Shown here piece after piece: positions 8,276 to 16,538 of a stretch of 64,000 bases of DNA. A program made the position numbers and the translations under genes. Origin of the DNA: Nocardiopsis quinghaiensis (lineage in GTDB: Bacteria > Actinomycetota > Actinomycetes > Streptosporangiales > Streptosporangiaceae); contig NZ_ML703339.1 of NCBI RefSeq assembly GCF_008638365.1, forward strand, positions 1-64,000. Direction: 5' to 3'. Positions within the stretch are counted from its first letter, which is position 1, and each line of letters starts with the position of its first letter. The notes beneath the pieces are model-generated. The model was not told where the DNA came from, did no database searches, and worked only from the letters and a program-made list of their open reading frames with translations.

Positions 8276-9172
8276 ATGGTTTCGGGCGTGGTGTGGGGAA
8301 TCGTCTTCGCGGTGCTCTCGTGTGCCGCCTACACGGTCGCGGCGGTGGCCCAGCGCAGGCTCGCGGTGCGGGTGGCGGAGCCGCTCACCGGAGGCAGGCA
8401 GCTGACCGCCCTGCTACGGCATCCGCTGTGGTGGGCGTCCCTGCTGTTCAACGGGATCCGGGCCGGTTTCCAGGTGGCGGCGGTGAGCCACGCGCCGTTG
8501 ACCGTGGTGCAGCCGCTCGGCGTGCTGGTGCTGGTGTTCGGCGTCCCGTGGTCGGCCCGTCTGGGCGGGCGCCGGGTCACCCGCGCGGAGTGGCGCGGCG
8601 CGGCGTTCACCACGGTGGCTCTGGGCGTGCTGCTGGTGGCGACGGTGACCGACGGCCGTGGCGGCGTGCTCGACGACACGGACGCGGCGGTGGTCGGCGC
8701 GGGTACGACGGCGGTGCTGTCGGCGACCGCGTGGCTGGCGGGAAGGGTCGGGTCCGCCGCCTGGCGAAGCTATCTGCTCGCGGGAGCGGCGGGGGTGGCC
8801 TTCGGGGTCTCCTCGGCCATGGTCAAGACCGCGGTGTCGGTCATCGGTGAGAACGGAGCGGCCGGGCTGCTGCACGCGTCCTCGCTGGCCACACCCGTGA
8901 TCGCGGTGCTGGGCCTGTTCCTGGCGCAGGCGGCCTACCAGGGCATGGAGCTGGGAGCCCCGCTGGGGATCACCACCTTCACCAACCCGGTCTCCGCCGC
9001 CGTGGTGGGTGTGGTGTTCATGGACGAGGCCTACGTCGGCGGGTGGGTCGGCGGCGCGGTCGCGATGGCGTGCGCCCTGCTGGCGGCGTACGGGATCCGG
9101 TTGCTCACCGTCCCCCTGGACGGGACGGCGGAGCGGGCGCCGAAGGACACGGGGGCCGAGCGCGCGCCGTGA
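8276..9172 (+). CDS. DMT-family (EamA/NIPA-like) multi-helix membrane transporter
   Basis: A 298-residue protein with about nine or ten hydrophobic helices and short polar loops, the pattern of drug/metabolite transporters. It has the duplicated half structure with PLTVVQPLGVLVLVFGVPW in the first half and GITTFTNPVSAAVVGVVFMDE in the second, the latter typical of EamA/DUF803-type proteins. It begins 21 bases after the RND gene, and GAGGAGGTGGG precedes it somewhat far from the ATG. Substrate cannot be told from sequence. Confidence 0.7.
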   Translation: MVSGVVWGIVFAVLSCAAYTVAAVAQRRLAVRVAEPLTGGRQLTALLRHPLWWASLLFNGIRAGFQVAAVSHAPLTVVQPLGVLVLVFGVPWSARLGGRRVTRAEWRGAAFTTVALGVLLVATVTDGRGGVLDDTDAAVVGAGTTAVLSATAWLAGRVGSAAWRSYLLAGAAGVAFGVSSAMVKTAVSVIGENGAAGLLHASSLATPVIAVLGLFLAQAAYQGMELGAPLGITTFTNPVSAAVVGVVFMDEAYVGGWVGGAVAMACALLAAYGIRLLTVPLDGTAERAPKDTGAERAP

Positions 9173-9569
9173 CCGGTCCGGCACCCGGCCGGGGGCACGG
9201 CCTTTCCGTTTGCGGGTGCCGACCGTCTCCGGCGGTGCCGCGTCCCCGTGGGAGTGACGAAATCCGCTCCGCCCCGGATCGCGGTTTCGTTGCGTCGTTT
9301 CGTCACCCGAAAACGCGTCCAGGTGCGGACGGCCGAAGGCCCTCCCTGAGCGCCCCGCGGGGCGGCGGGGCGGTGGCCGCCCGGTAGCCGCTCTGGTTCC
9401 CACGGCGCCCGCCGGCTGCCGTGGGCGGAAGGCCTCCCGAACGCGTTCCGCGCCCGGACGGGCACCGCGCCCCGGCGAGCACACCGCATCCGGCTGTGCG
9501 CATAACGTCACGTGAACGCTCCCACGGAAGGTGTGGGCACCCACACGGAAATGGGCCACACTGTCCGTT
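9173..9569. other. Intergenic region with inverted repeats, no gene seen
   Basis: No convincing coding frame. It holds a distant pair GTGACGAAA (9254-9262)/TTTCGTCAC (9298-9306), an 8-bp hairpin CCCACGGC/GCCGTGGG at 9399-9425, and a candidate operator just before the next gene (listed separately). No terminator with a T-run is seen after the DMT gene. Confidence 0.5.
9531..9546. promoter_or_regulatory. Palindrome upstream of 9570 gene, candidate operator
   Basis: GTGTGGG (9531-9537) and CCCACAC (9540-9546) form a perfect 7-bp dyad with a CA centre, ending 23 bases before the start codon at 9570. Position and symmetry fit a repressor site. The binding protein is unknown. Confidence 0.35.
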
Positions 9570-10142
9570 ATGGCTGAAACGGTCCCGCTCCGTTTGCCCC
9601 GCGCCACGGTGTTCGCCACCGTGTGCACCGGCGTGTCCTCAGTCGGTCACGCCCTGGCCGCGGGACACGCGGTACCGCTCCTCGGCATCGCCGCGGGTTT
9701 CGTGCTCGTCCTCGCCGTCGCCCACGGGCTCTTCCGCTCCGAGCAGCGTCTCGGCCCCCTCGTCGGAACGACACTGTGGGGGCAGGCCGCGCTGCACCTG
9801 CTCTTCGCCGTCACGTCACCGGGCGGAGCCGCCTCCCACACGGCCGGGCCCGAGGCACTGACCGGATCCGGTGCCGGGCCGGGCATGCTCCTCGCCCACG
9901 CCGTGGCCGGAGTGGTGTGCGCGTGGTGGCTGCGCCAGGGGGAACGGGCGGTCCTCGCCCTGGCCGGCCTCGTGCGCTCCCTGCTGGACCGCCTGCTGCT
10001 CCTCGTCGCGGAGCCCGCACCCGTCCCCCGCCCCGTCCCCGCGGGAAGCCCCGCGCGGACATCCCCCCGGCGGTCCGCCCGGCTGACGTTCCTGCGCCAT
10101 GTGCGGATCCTGCGCGGACCTCCCGCGGCTCCCCTGATCTGA
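9570..10142 (+). CDS. Small integral membrane protein, unknown function
   Basis: A 190-residue protein with about four hydrophobic helices: FATVCTGVSSVGHALAAG, GIAAGFVLVLAVAHGLF, a segment around LWGQAALHLLFAV, and MLLAHAVAGVVCAWWL. A Pro/Arg-rich cytoplasmic C-terminal tail of about 50 residues follows. It resembles actinomycete membrane proteins found near copper- or PepSY-related genes, and a PepSY gene follows after 119 bases. The ATG at 9570 is preferred over an in-frame GTG 13 codons upstream, which would put charged residues before the first helix. Function is not assigned. Confidence 0.6.
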   Translation: MAETVPLRLPRATVFATVCTGVSSVGHALAAGHAVPLLGIAAGFVLVLAVAHGLFRSEQRLGPLVGTTLWGQAALHLLFAVTSPGGAASHTAGPEALTGSGAGPGMLLAHAVAGVVCAWWLRQGERAVLALAGLVRSLLDRLLLLVAEPAPVPRPVPAGSPARTSPRRSARLTFLRHVRILRGPPAAPLI

Positions 10143-10261
10143 GACCACTCCGCCGACCGCTCCGTCGGCCCCCGTGTCCGGCCCCCACACCGACACCTCC
10201 GTACCGCGTGCCCGAAACCCCCTGTGGGCTGCTCCGAGACCAGCCCAGGAAGGTCACCCCC

Positions 10262-11695
10262 ATGGCATCGAACGCCCCCGACCGGCTCGGCTCCCCCGAA
10301 CCGGCTCCCCCTCCGGCCCGGCAGCGCTCCCGCTCCACGTGGGCGGCGCTGCGCCAGCTCCTGCTCCGCCTGCACTTCTACGCGGGTCTCCTCATCGCCC
10401 CGTTCGTCGTCGTCGCCGCCGTGACAGGACTGCTGTACGTCTACACGCCCCAGCTGGAACAGGCCCTCTACTCCGACCAGCTCCACGTCACCCCCGGCGA
10501 CAGCGCGGTGCCCCTCCAGACGCAGGTGGACACCGCGGTCGACGCCCACCCCGAGGGAACGCTGAACGCCGTGCGCCCGGCCACGGAGCCCGACGAGAGC
10601 ACCCGCGTCCTGCTGGACGTGGAGGGGCTCTCCGAGAGCCACCGGCTGGCCGTCTTCGTCGACCCCTACACCGGTGAGGTCCTGGGCGACATGACCAGCT
10701 ACGGCAGCAGCGGCGCCCTGCCCGTGCGGTCGTGGCTGTCCGAGCTCCACCGCCACCTGCACCTGGGGGACCTCGGCCGCGTCTACAGCGAACTCGCCGC
10801 GAGCTGGCTGTGGGTGGTCGGCCTCGGCGGGGTCGTTCTGTGGATCGGCCGCAGGCGCAGGAACCGCCGCCTGCGCCGCGCCCTGCTGCCCGAGAACTCC
10901 GCGACCGGCCGGAACCGGACCCTGTCCTGGCACGGGTCGGTCGGGCTCTGGGCGCTGGCCGGTCTGCTGATGCTCTCCGCCACGGGGCTGACCTGGTCCC
11001 AGTTCGCCGGTGAGAACGTCGGCCAGGTGCGCACGGCCCTCGGCTGGACGACCCCCGCGCTGTCGGCTTCCGCCGCGTCGGGGCACGAGGGCCACGGCGA
11101 CCGGGCCGGACAAGCGGACCACGGAGCGGCCGGACAGGGCGCGGACCTGGACCGGGTGCTGGAGTCGGCGCGCGCGGCGGGACTGGACGGCCCGGTGGAG
11201 GTCTCCGTACCCGTGGAGGAGGGTGTGCCGTTCACGGTGGCGGGGGTTTCGCGGACCTGGCCCGTCAACCAGGACTCGATGGCCGTCGACGCGTCGAGCG
11301 GCGAGGTGGTCGAGGCACTGAGGTTCGCCGACTACCCGTTCATGGCCAAGATGACCTCATGGGGGATCGCCTTCCACATGGGCCTGCTGTTCGGCCTGCC
11401 GAACCAGATCCTGCTCACGCTGGTCGGCCTGTCCGTGCTCGCCCTCGTCTTCTGGGGCTACCGGATGTGGTGGCTGCGCCGTCCGACGAAGGAGACCGCG
11501 CTCTCCATGGGACGGCCGCTGGTGCCGCGAGGCACCTGGCGCGGCCTGCCGTGGTGGTGCCTGGCCCTGGTCGCCGCGACGGCGGTGGGTGTCGGCCTGT
11601 TCCTGCCGCTGTTCGGGATCTCCCTGCTGGTGTTCCTCCTGGTGGACGCCGCCGTGGGTGCCTGGCGCGGGCGCACGCGCGCTGAGGCCGCGTAG
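10262..11695 (+). CDS. PepSY-associated transmembrane domain protein
   Basis: A 477-residue membrane protein of the PepSY_TM family, implicated in metal or siderophore handling and reductase functions. The first helix pair begins with LRLHFYAGLLIAPFVVVAAVTGLLY. An extracytoplasmic PepSY-like stretch includes FVDPYTGEVLGD, and ELHRHLHLGD plus the helix WLWVVGLGGVVLWIGRR are family hallmarks. A His-rich loop (GHEGHGDRAGQADHG, near residue 280) could bind metal. Three or four further helices follow, ending in a basic tail. AGGAAGG lies before the ATG. A strong hairpin follows the stop. Confidence 0.85.
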   Translation: MASNAPDRLGSPEPAPPPARQRSRSTWAALRQLLLRLHFYAGLLIAPFVVVAAVTGLLYVYTPQLEQALYSDQLHVTPGDSAVPLQTQVDTAVDAHPEGTLNAVRPATEPDESTRVLLDVEGLSESHRLAVFVDPYTGEVLGDMTSYGSSGALPVRSWLSELHRHLHLGDLGRVYSELAASWLWVVGLGGVVLWIGRRRRNRRLRRALLPENSATGRNRTLSWHGSVGLWALAGLLMLSATGLTWSQFAGENVGQVRTALGWTTPALSASAASGHEGHGDRAGQADHGAAGQGADLDRVLESARAAGLDGPVEVSVPVEEGVPFTVAGVSRTWPVNQDSMAVDASSGEVVEALRFADYPFMAKMTSWGIAFHMGLLFGLPNQILLTLVGLSVLALVFWGYRMWWLRRPTKETALSMGRPLVPRGTWRGLPWWCLALVAATAVGVGLFLPLFGISLLVFLLVDAAVGAWRGRTRAEAA

Positions 11696-11716
11696 CGGTC
11701 CGCCCCGTACGCGCGG

Positions 11717-11761
11717 GGCCCGGTGCCGTCTCGGAAGGTGCTTCCGCGACGGCGCCGGGCC
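11717..11761 (+). terminator. Long GC-rich hairpin terminator after PepSY gene
   Basis: Arms 11717-11730 and 11748-11761 pair over 14 bp with one G-U, and an inner GGAAG-gtg-CTTCC stem continues the hairpin. There is no T-run, which is common for actinomycete terminators. It lies 21 bases after the PepSY stop and just before the regulatory element at 11775. Confidence 0.65.
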
Positions 11762-11774
11762 GCCGACGAGCGCG

Positions 11775-11802
11775 GATGAGGAAATCCTCATGTCCGTTTC
11801 AT
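11775..11802 (+). promoter_or_regulatory. Candidate response-regulator operator, copy 1
   Basis: ATGAGG (11776-11781) and CCTCAT (11786-11791) form an inverted repeat. The right arm contributes CTCAT (11787-11791), repeated as TTCAT (11798-11802) at exactly 11 bp, the direct-repeat spacing typical of OmpR/PhoB-family sites. A near-identical element lies at 14478-14505, with the two-component genes between them. It precedes the poly-Asp protein gene, which is followed by the kinase and regulator, so autoregulation is likely. Confidence 0.6.
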
Positions 11803-11837
11803 CTCGGACTTCCCCTGGCCCGGGATGCTCGGTGGAT

Positions 11838-12215
11838 ATGAGATCACCACTGCTGTTGCTGCTGGCCGGTGCCGCGGCGGCCGCCCTGGTCGCGGGCGCG
11901 GTCCTGGTGTGGGCGGTGACCGGACGGACTCCCGAGACCGCTCCCCCGGGCGAGGTCGTGGTCGGGGAGTCCCCCGCCACCAGCCCCCTCCCGTCCTCCG
12001 ACGAGGGAGTCGTCGCTCCCCCGCCGCCGGTCACCGACCACGACGTCGACGGGACCCCGGACGAGGACGACCCCGACCACACCGAACCCCCGGCGACCCC
12101 CTCCCCGACTCCCGGCCAGACCCCCACCGTCACCTGCGGGGACGATGGCGACGATGATGATGACGACGACTGCGACGACTGGGACGACGGCGACGGGGAC
12201 GATGATGACGACTGA
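11838..12215 (+). CDS. Membrane-anchored or secreted protein with poly-aspartate tail
   Basis: A 125-residue protein. Residues 1-30 form a signal or anchor helix (MRSPLLLLLAGAAAAALVAG). A Pro/Thr/Ser/Glu-rich linker follows, then a C-terminus that is almost only Asp with two Cys and one Trp (CGDDGDDDDDDDCDDWDD). No known domain is seen. The acidic tail could bind Ca2+ or other cations outside the cell, and the two Cys could form a disulfide. The last codons overlap the start of the histidine kinase gene by 14 bases, so the two are probably translationally coupled; it may be a ligand-sensing partner of the kinase (inference). ATG at 11838 was chosen because it starts the signal segment. Confidence 0.6.
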   Translation: MRSPLLLLLAGAAAAALVAGAVLVWAVTGRTPETAPPGEVVVGESPATSPLPSSDEGVVAPPPPVTDHDVDGTPDEDDPDHTEPPATPSPTPGQTPTVTCGDDGDDDDDDDCDDWDDGDGDDDDD

Positions 12216-13800
12216 GGACCGCTTCGACGGGGGCTCTCCGACGGTGGACCTCGGCGGCGTCCCCGGAGGGGATGCCCGGAACGGATCCGAACGCACGGCC
12301 GTCCACCCCACGATGGTCCTGGAGGGGCCCCAGCCCGAGACGCCGCAGCGGCGCCGCGTCCCGGCCCGGCTCCTCATCATGGCCTGGGTCGTCCTGCTCA
12401 TGGCCGCCGTCCTCGCCCTGGTCAACATCCTCACCTGGAGCGCGCTCACCACCAGGAACGCCGAGCGCGTCGACCGTGCGCTGTCACAGGAGATCAGCGA
12501 GTTCCAGAAGTTCGCCGCCGACGGCTCGGATCCCGACACGGGCGAACCCTTCACCGACGTCTCCACCCTCGTCCAGGTCCACCTGGAGCGCCAGTACCCC
12601 GACCGGGCCGAGATCCTGTTCGGCTGGGTGGAGGAGCCGGCCGTCCCCGACGGGGGCGCGGGCGGCGCCCCGGAAGCCACCGCCGAGGCCGTGCGCATCC
12701 GGCAGGGCCAGGAGCCGCCCTTCGACGTGTCCACCGATCCCGCCATGGTCGCCTCCGTCCTGGAGTCCCCCGGCGCCCGTGGGGCACTGGACACCCCCGC
12801 CGGTCCCATGCGGTGGGAGAAGATCCGCGTGCTGCCGCCCGGGGCCGGTGCCTCGGGCTGGTTCGTCATCGGCTACTTCACCGAAGCCGACGAGGACACG
12901 GTCGTGGCGACCACGCAGACGATCGCGATGGTCAGCCTGGTCGGACTGCTCGCCGCGGGCACGGCCGCCTGGTGGGTGGCGGGCCGCATCCTCGCACCCG
13001 TGCGCCTGGTGCGGCAGACCGCCGCGTACATCACCGAGGAGGACCTCACCCGGCGCATCGACGTGTCCGGGCGCGACGACATCGCCGCCCTCGCCGAGCA
13101 GTTCAACAGCATGCTGGACCGGCTGGAGGGCGCCTTCACGGCCCAGCGCCGGTTCGTCGACGACGCCGGGCACGAGTTGCGCACGCCCATCACCATCGTG
13201 CGCGGCCACCTGGAGCTGATGGGCGACGACCCCGAGGAGCGGCGCGAGGTCGTGCGCCTGGTCACCGACGAACTGGACCGGATGGGCCGGATCGTGGAGG
13301 ACCTGCTGCTGCTGGCCAAGGCCCAGCAGCCCGACTTCCTGCGTGTGGAGGAGGTGTCCCTGGCCGAGCTGACCAGCGACATCGACGCCAAGGTGCGCAG
13401 GCTCGGCGACCGGGACTGGCGACTGGAGTCGATCGCCGAGGGGACCGCCCCGCTGGACCCGCAGCGCGTCACCCAGGCCGTGGCGCAGTTGGCCGCCAAC
13501 GCGGTGCGGCACACCGAACCGGGTTCCCAGCTGCGCGTGGGCTCCGCTCTCAGCGGCGGCGACGCGCTGTTCTGGGTCGCCGACCGGGGGCCGGGCATCC
13601 CGGTCGAGGAGCACGGCCGGATCTTCGAGCGCTTCTCCCGGGGCGGGGGCGCGACCAGGGGGGACCGGGGCGCCGGTCTGGGCCTGGCCATCGTCCGCGC
13701 CATCGCCGAGGCCCACCACGGGCGCGTCGACCTGCGTTCCGCACCGGGCGCCGGCTCCACGTTCACCCTCGTCATCCCCATCGGAAAGGGGTACGCGTGA
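12202..13800 (+). CDS. Sensor histidine kinase (two-component system)
   Basis: A 532-residue membrane kinase. The first transmembrane helix follows a cytoplasmic N-terminus (LLIMAWVVLLMAAVLALVNI). An extracytoplasmic sensor of about 140 residues follows, then a second helix (MVSLVGLLAAGTAAWWVAG), HAMP, the HisKA box DDAGHELRTP (His324), and an ATPase domain with N-box ANAVRHTEPG, DRGPGIP and GAGLGLAIVRAIAE. The start is ambiguous between adjacent ATGs at 12202 and 12205 after GGGGAC; both overlap the upstream acidic-protein gene. It overlaps the response regulator by GTGA. Signal unknown; the neighbouring poly-Asp protein suggests a cation or envelope cue. Confidence 0.9.
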   Translation: MMTTEDRFDGGSPTVDLGGVPGGDARNGSERTAVHPTMVLEGPQPETPQRRRVPARLLIMAWVVLLMAAVLALVNILTWSALTTRNAERVDRALSQEISEFQKFAADGSDPDTGEPFTDVSTLVQVHLERQYPDRAEILFGWVEEPAVPDGGAGGAPEATAEAVRIRQGQEPPFDVSTDPAMVASVLESPGARGALDTPAGPMRWEKIRVLPPGAGASGWFVIGYFTEADEDTVVATTQTIAMVSLVGLLAAGTAAWWVAGRILAPVRLVRQTAAYITEEDLTRRIDVSGRDDIAALAEQFNSMLDRLEGAFTAQRRFVDDAGHELRTPITIVRGHLELMGDDPEERREVVRLVTDELDRMGRIVEDLLLLAKAQQPDFLRVEEVSLAELTSDIDAKVRRLGDRDWRLESIAEGTAPLDPQRVTQAVAQLAANAVRHTEPGSQLRVGSALSGGDALFWVADRGPGIPVEEHGRIFERFSRGGGATRGDRGAGLGLAIVRAIAEAHHGRVDLRSAPGAGSTFTLVIPIGKGYA

Positions 13801-14456
13801 GTCGCATCCTCATCGTCGAGGACGAGGAGCGGATCGCCTCCTTCGTCCGCAAGGGCCTGGACGCCAGCGGGTTCACCACCACCGTGGTGGGCACGGGGGC
13901 GGAGGCCGTGGACTACGCGGTGACCGGTGGCTTCGACCTGGTACTGCTGGACCTGGGCCTGCCGGACACCGACGGGTTCGACGTGCTGCGGCGCGTGCGC
14001 TCGCTGGGCGTGGACGTCCCCGTGGTCATCCTGACCGCGCGCGACGGCGTGCGGGACACGGTGACCGGGCTGGAGATCGGGGCCGACGACTACGTGACCA
14101 AGCCCTTCCGGTTCGAGGAGCTGCTGGCCCGGGTGCGGCTGCGGATGCGCGCGGAGCGGCCCGCCGACCTGACGGTGCTGCGGACGGGCGGCCTCGCCCT
14201 GGACCTGCGCACGCGCCGGGTGGCGGTGGAGGGGGTCTCCGTGGACCTGACCGCGCGGGAGTTCGCCCTGATGGAGTTGCTGATGCGGCACCCGGGGCAG
14301 GTGCTCACCCGGCAGCAGATGCTGTCGCACGTGTGGGGCTACGACTACGACCCCGGATCGAACGTGGTGGACGTGTTCGTGCGCGCGCTGCGCCGCAAGG
14401 TGGGCACGGAGCGGATCGTGACCGTGCGGGGGATGGGGTACCGGCTGACCGGATGA
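13797..14456 (+). CDS. OmpR/PhoB-family response regulator
   Basis: A 219-residue regulator. The receiver domain starts SRILIVEDEERIASFVRK, with phosphoacceptor Asp52 in LLDLGLPD, Thr in ILTARD and Lys in YVTKPF. The C-terminal winged helix includes DLTAREFALMELL and GYDYDPGSNVVDVFVRALRRK. The GTG start overlaps the kinase stop by four bases. It probably binds the paired 11-bp-spaced repeats at 11775-11802 and 14478-14505, controlling its own operon and the DUF4956-VTC pair (inference from position and site geometry). Confidence 0.93.
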   Translation: MSRILIVEDEERIASFVRKGLDASGFTTTVVGTGAEAVDYAVTGGFDLVLLDLGLPDTDGFDVLRRVRSLGVDVPVVILTARDGVRDTVTGLEIGADDYVTKPFRFEELLARVRLRMRAERPADLTVLRTGGLALDLRTRRVAVEGVSVDLTAREFALMELLMRHPGQVLTRQQMLSHVWGYDYDPGSNVVDVFVRALRRKVGTERIVTVRGMGYRLTG

Positions 14457-14477
14457 CGGTGGGCCCGGAACGGCGCG

Positions 14478-14505
14478 GATGAGGGTTCCCTCATCCTGCT
14501 CTCAT
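14478..14505 (+). promoter_or_regulatory. Candidate response-regulator operator, copy 2
   Basis: GATGAGGG (14478-14485) and CCCTCATC (14488-14495) form a perfect 8-bp inverted repeat with a TT centre. CTCAT at 14490-14494 recurs at 14501-14505, 11 bp downstream. The same architecture and a shared GCGCGGATGAGG lead-in occur at 11771-11802. Its 3' end covers an ATG at 14504, which argues that the DUF4956 gene starts at a later codon. Confidence 0.6.
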
Positions 14506-14539
14506 GGGCGCCTCACCGCCCGTTCGGAGGATGGCCACC

Positions 14540-15154
14540 ATGTTCTGGTTCGCCTTGGCGGTCAACACGACCGCGGTCACGGTCCTGTCGTACGTCCTCT
14601 ACTTCCGCCGCCACGGTCGGCGTGACCTGCTGCTGGCCTACGTGGCGCTCAACACCGGCATCTTCGCCGTGGTGTCCATGCTGACCGCACGGGAGGTCGG
14701 CCTGGCGGTCGGCTTCGGCCTGTTCGGCGTACTGTCGATCCTGCGGCTGCGGTCGGACCTCATCAGCCAGGGCGAGATCGGCTACTACTTCACCGCGATC
14801 GCCCTGGGCCTGGTCAACGCGGTGGCGGTGCAGACGCCGTGGGTGCTGCTGGGCCTCAACGCGCTGCTGCTCACCGGCCTGTACGCGGCCGACCACCCGC
14901 GCCTGCTCGCGCGGCACGAGCGCCGCCTCCTCACCCTGGACGTGGTGCACGAGGATCCCGTGGCGCTGCGGCAGGACCTGGAGGCGCGGCTGCGCGCACG
15001 CGTGAAGAGGGCCGAGGTCACCCAGGTCGACTACGTGCGCGACCTGATGGTCGTGGACGTGCGCTTCCAGGTGCCCCGGGCCGTGTCCGCTCCCCCACCC
15101 GCACGCGGGTGGTCCGGCTCCACCACGCCGTCGGGCCGGGCGGGCGGGCGATGA
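14540..15154 (+). CDS. DUF4956-family membrane protein
   Basis: A 204-residue protein with four or five helices near the N-terminus (MFWFALAVNTTAVTVLSYVLYF, then RRHGRRDLLLAYVALNTGIFAVV) and a cytoplasmic C-terminal domain of about 70 residues. The RRH-x-RRDL segment and helix pattern match DUF4956, which in many actinomycetes is paired with a VTC-domain protein, as here (ATGA overlap). Start 14540 is chosen over 14504 and 14531: GGAGG sits nine bases before it, and the earlier ATG lies within the operator-like repeat. The pair may act in polyphosphate or exopolymer metabolism, by analogy only. Confidence 0.75.
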   Translation: MFWFALAVNTTAVTVLSYVLYFRRHGRRDLLLAYVALNTGIFAVVSMLTAREVGLAVGFGLFGVLSILRLRSDLISQGEIGYYFTAIALGLVNAVAVQTPWVLLGLNALLLTGLYAADHPRLLARHERRLLTLDVVHEDPVALRQDLEARLRARVKRAEVTQVDYVRDLMVVDVRFQVPRAVSAPPPARGWSGSTTPSGRAGGR

Positions 15155-16020
15155 GCCCCGCCGCCCCCGCGCCCGCCCGGGGCCGCCCGGGGCCGGGCAC
15201 GTACTCCCCCGCGGTCCCGGACGTCCTGGCCGCCCTGGCCGCCCTGCGGCCGGTGTCGCTCGCCGAAATCGAGGAGCGGGCCGCCCTGGTCACCCGGACC
15301 TGCCGCAAGTACCTGGTGCCCGCCGAACTGCTGGAACCGCTGTTCACGGGTGCCGAAGACCGCTTCGGGGTGCTGGCGATCGACGGGCGGCGGGATTTCC
15401 GTTACTCGTCCACCTACCTCGACACCCCCGGGCTGCGGACCTTCCATGACCACCGCCAGGGGCGGCGGACGCGCTTCAAGGTCAGGACGCGCACGTACGT
15501 GGACACGGGGACGCGCATGTTCGAGGTCAAGCTCAAGGGTGCGCGCGGGATCACCGACAAAGTTCGGACAAGGTACGCGGGGCCGCCGGACCGCCTGGTC
15601 CCCGAGACCCGGAGGTTCCTGGACGACGTCCTGCTCTCGTACGGCGTGGAGCCGCCGGACGTGCTGGAGGCCAGCGCGGTGACCGACTACCGGCGCGCCA
15701 CGGTCGTGGCGTTCTCCGGCGAGGAGCGGGTGACGGTGGACACCGGCCTGACCGGGTACCGGGGAGGCTGGTCGGTGCGGACGCGCCCGGACGTGGTGCT
15801 GCTGGAGGTCAAGACGCGCGGCGGGCTCACCGCGACCGAGCGCAGGCTGCACGGGTTCGGGTTCCGGGAGGCGCGCTTCACCAAGTACGGGGCGACGGTG
15901 GCCGCCCTGGAGCCCCGGCTGCGGGGCAACCGGTGGCACCGGGCGATGGACGCGTGCCTGGACCACCCGGCGCTGTGCGCCCCGGAGCGTGCGCGGGTGG
16001 GCGCGGACCCTCACGCGTGA
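15151..16020 (+). CDS. VTC-domain (polyphosphate polymerase-like) protein
   Basis: A 289-residue protein with a VTC tunnel-fold domain. Basic and acidic tunnel residues appear along the strands: TRTCRKYLV, FRYSSTYLDTP, TRFKVRTRTYVDTG, FEVKLKG, and later EVKTRGG and FTKYG. In yeast Vtc4 such residues bind nucleotide and growing polyphosphate. Bacterial VTC proteins next to DUF4956 are uncharacterised in most actinomycetes. The ATG overlaps the DUF4956 stop (ATGA), so they are co-translated. The first 25 residues are a Pro/Ala-rich extension. Confidence 0.8.
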   Translation: MSPAAPAPARGRPGPGTYSPAVPDVLAALAALRPVSLAEIEERAALVTRTCRKYLVPAELLEPLFTGAEDRFGVLAIDGRRDFRYSSTYLDTPGLRTFHDHRQGRRTRFKVRTRTYVDTGTRMFEVKLKGARGITDKVRTRYAGPPDRLVPETRRFLDDVLLSYGVEPPDVLEASAVTDYRRATVVAFSGEERVTVDTGLTGYRGGWSVRTRPDVVLLEVKTRGGLTATERRLHGFGFREARFTKYGATVAALEPRLRGNRWHRAMDACLDHPALCAPERARVGADPHA

Positions 16021-16075
16021 CTCCCCGGATCCGGCCGGCGGGCGTTCCGGGCACCGGGTCGGGATTCGACCGTCC

Positions 16076-16318
16076 CTACCTGGAGAGGGCCTTGGGCCGG
16101 CCGACGAGGAACCACAGGGCGGGTCCGACGAAGGGGACGACGAGGCTGATGACGATCCACAGCGCCTTCATCGGACCGTCGAGCCGCGAGTTCAGGACAC
16201 TCACCAGAGCGGAGACGAGGAGCAGGGCGCCGACCACGCTGATGATGACGGACCACTCGGGGACGAACCCGGGCAGCAGGGCCTCCGTGGGGGAGGTGAG
16301 TAGGGTCACGGCGCGCAT
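16076..16318 (-). CDS. Small PLDc_N-domain membrane protein
   Basis: An 80-residue protein with two helices (VIISVVGALLLVSALVSVL and MKALWIVISLVVPFVGPALWFLVG). The P-x3-WhhhhhhhPhhGhhhWF pattern matches the N-terminal membrane domain of cardiolipin synthase-like proteins (PLDc_N), widespread as stand-alone small actinomycete proteins. AAGGA lies nine bases before the ATG. No enzymatic domain is present. A second protein of the same family is at 27169-27519. Confidence 0.8.
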   Translation of the reverse strand: MRAVTLLTSPTEALLPGFVPEWSVIISVVGALLLVSALVSVLNSRLDGPMKALWIVISLVVPFVGPALWFLVGRPKALSR

Positions 16319-16520
16319 AGGGGGTTTCCTTTCCGAACTGCCGGATGCACGGAAAGGATTCTTTACCCCCGCACGGGCCGACTACCCGTCCCGGAGCCCG
16401 TTTCCGCCGTGATCTTGTACCCACGCCGGGTCTCGGCGCCGCGGATCCAGGCGGTCGCCGCGGCGGGGAAGCCGTTGGGAACCCACGCTCGGCGAGGCGC
16501 GCATCGCCTGACCTGTGTGA

Positions 16521-16538
16521 AGGTTTCACGTGAAACCT
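16521..16538. promoter_or_regulatory. parS-like chromosome-partitioning site
   Basis: The palindrome AGGTTTCACGTGAAACCT contains the 14-bp core GTTTCACGTGAAAC at 16523-16536, the ParB-binding parS core used by Streptomyces and other bacteria. It is in a 448-bp gene-free gap between divergent genes (16319-16766), where actinomycete parS copies often lie. The rest of that gap shows nothing else I can name. A single copy was found by eye in this window. Confidence 0.8.
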
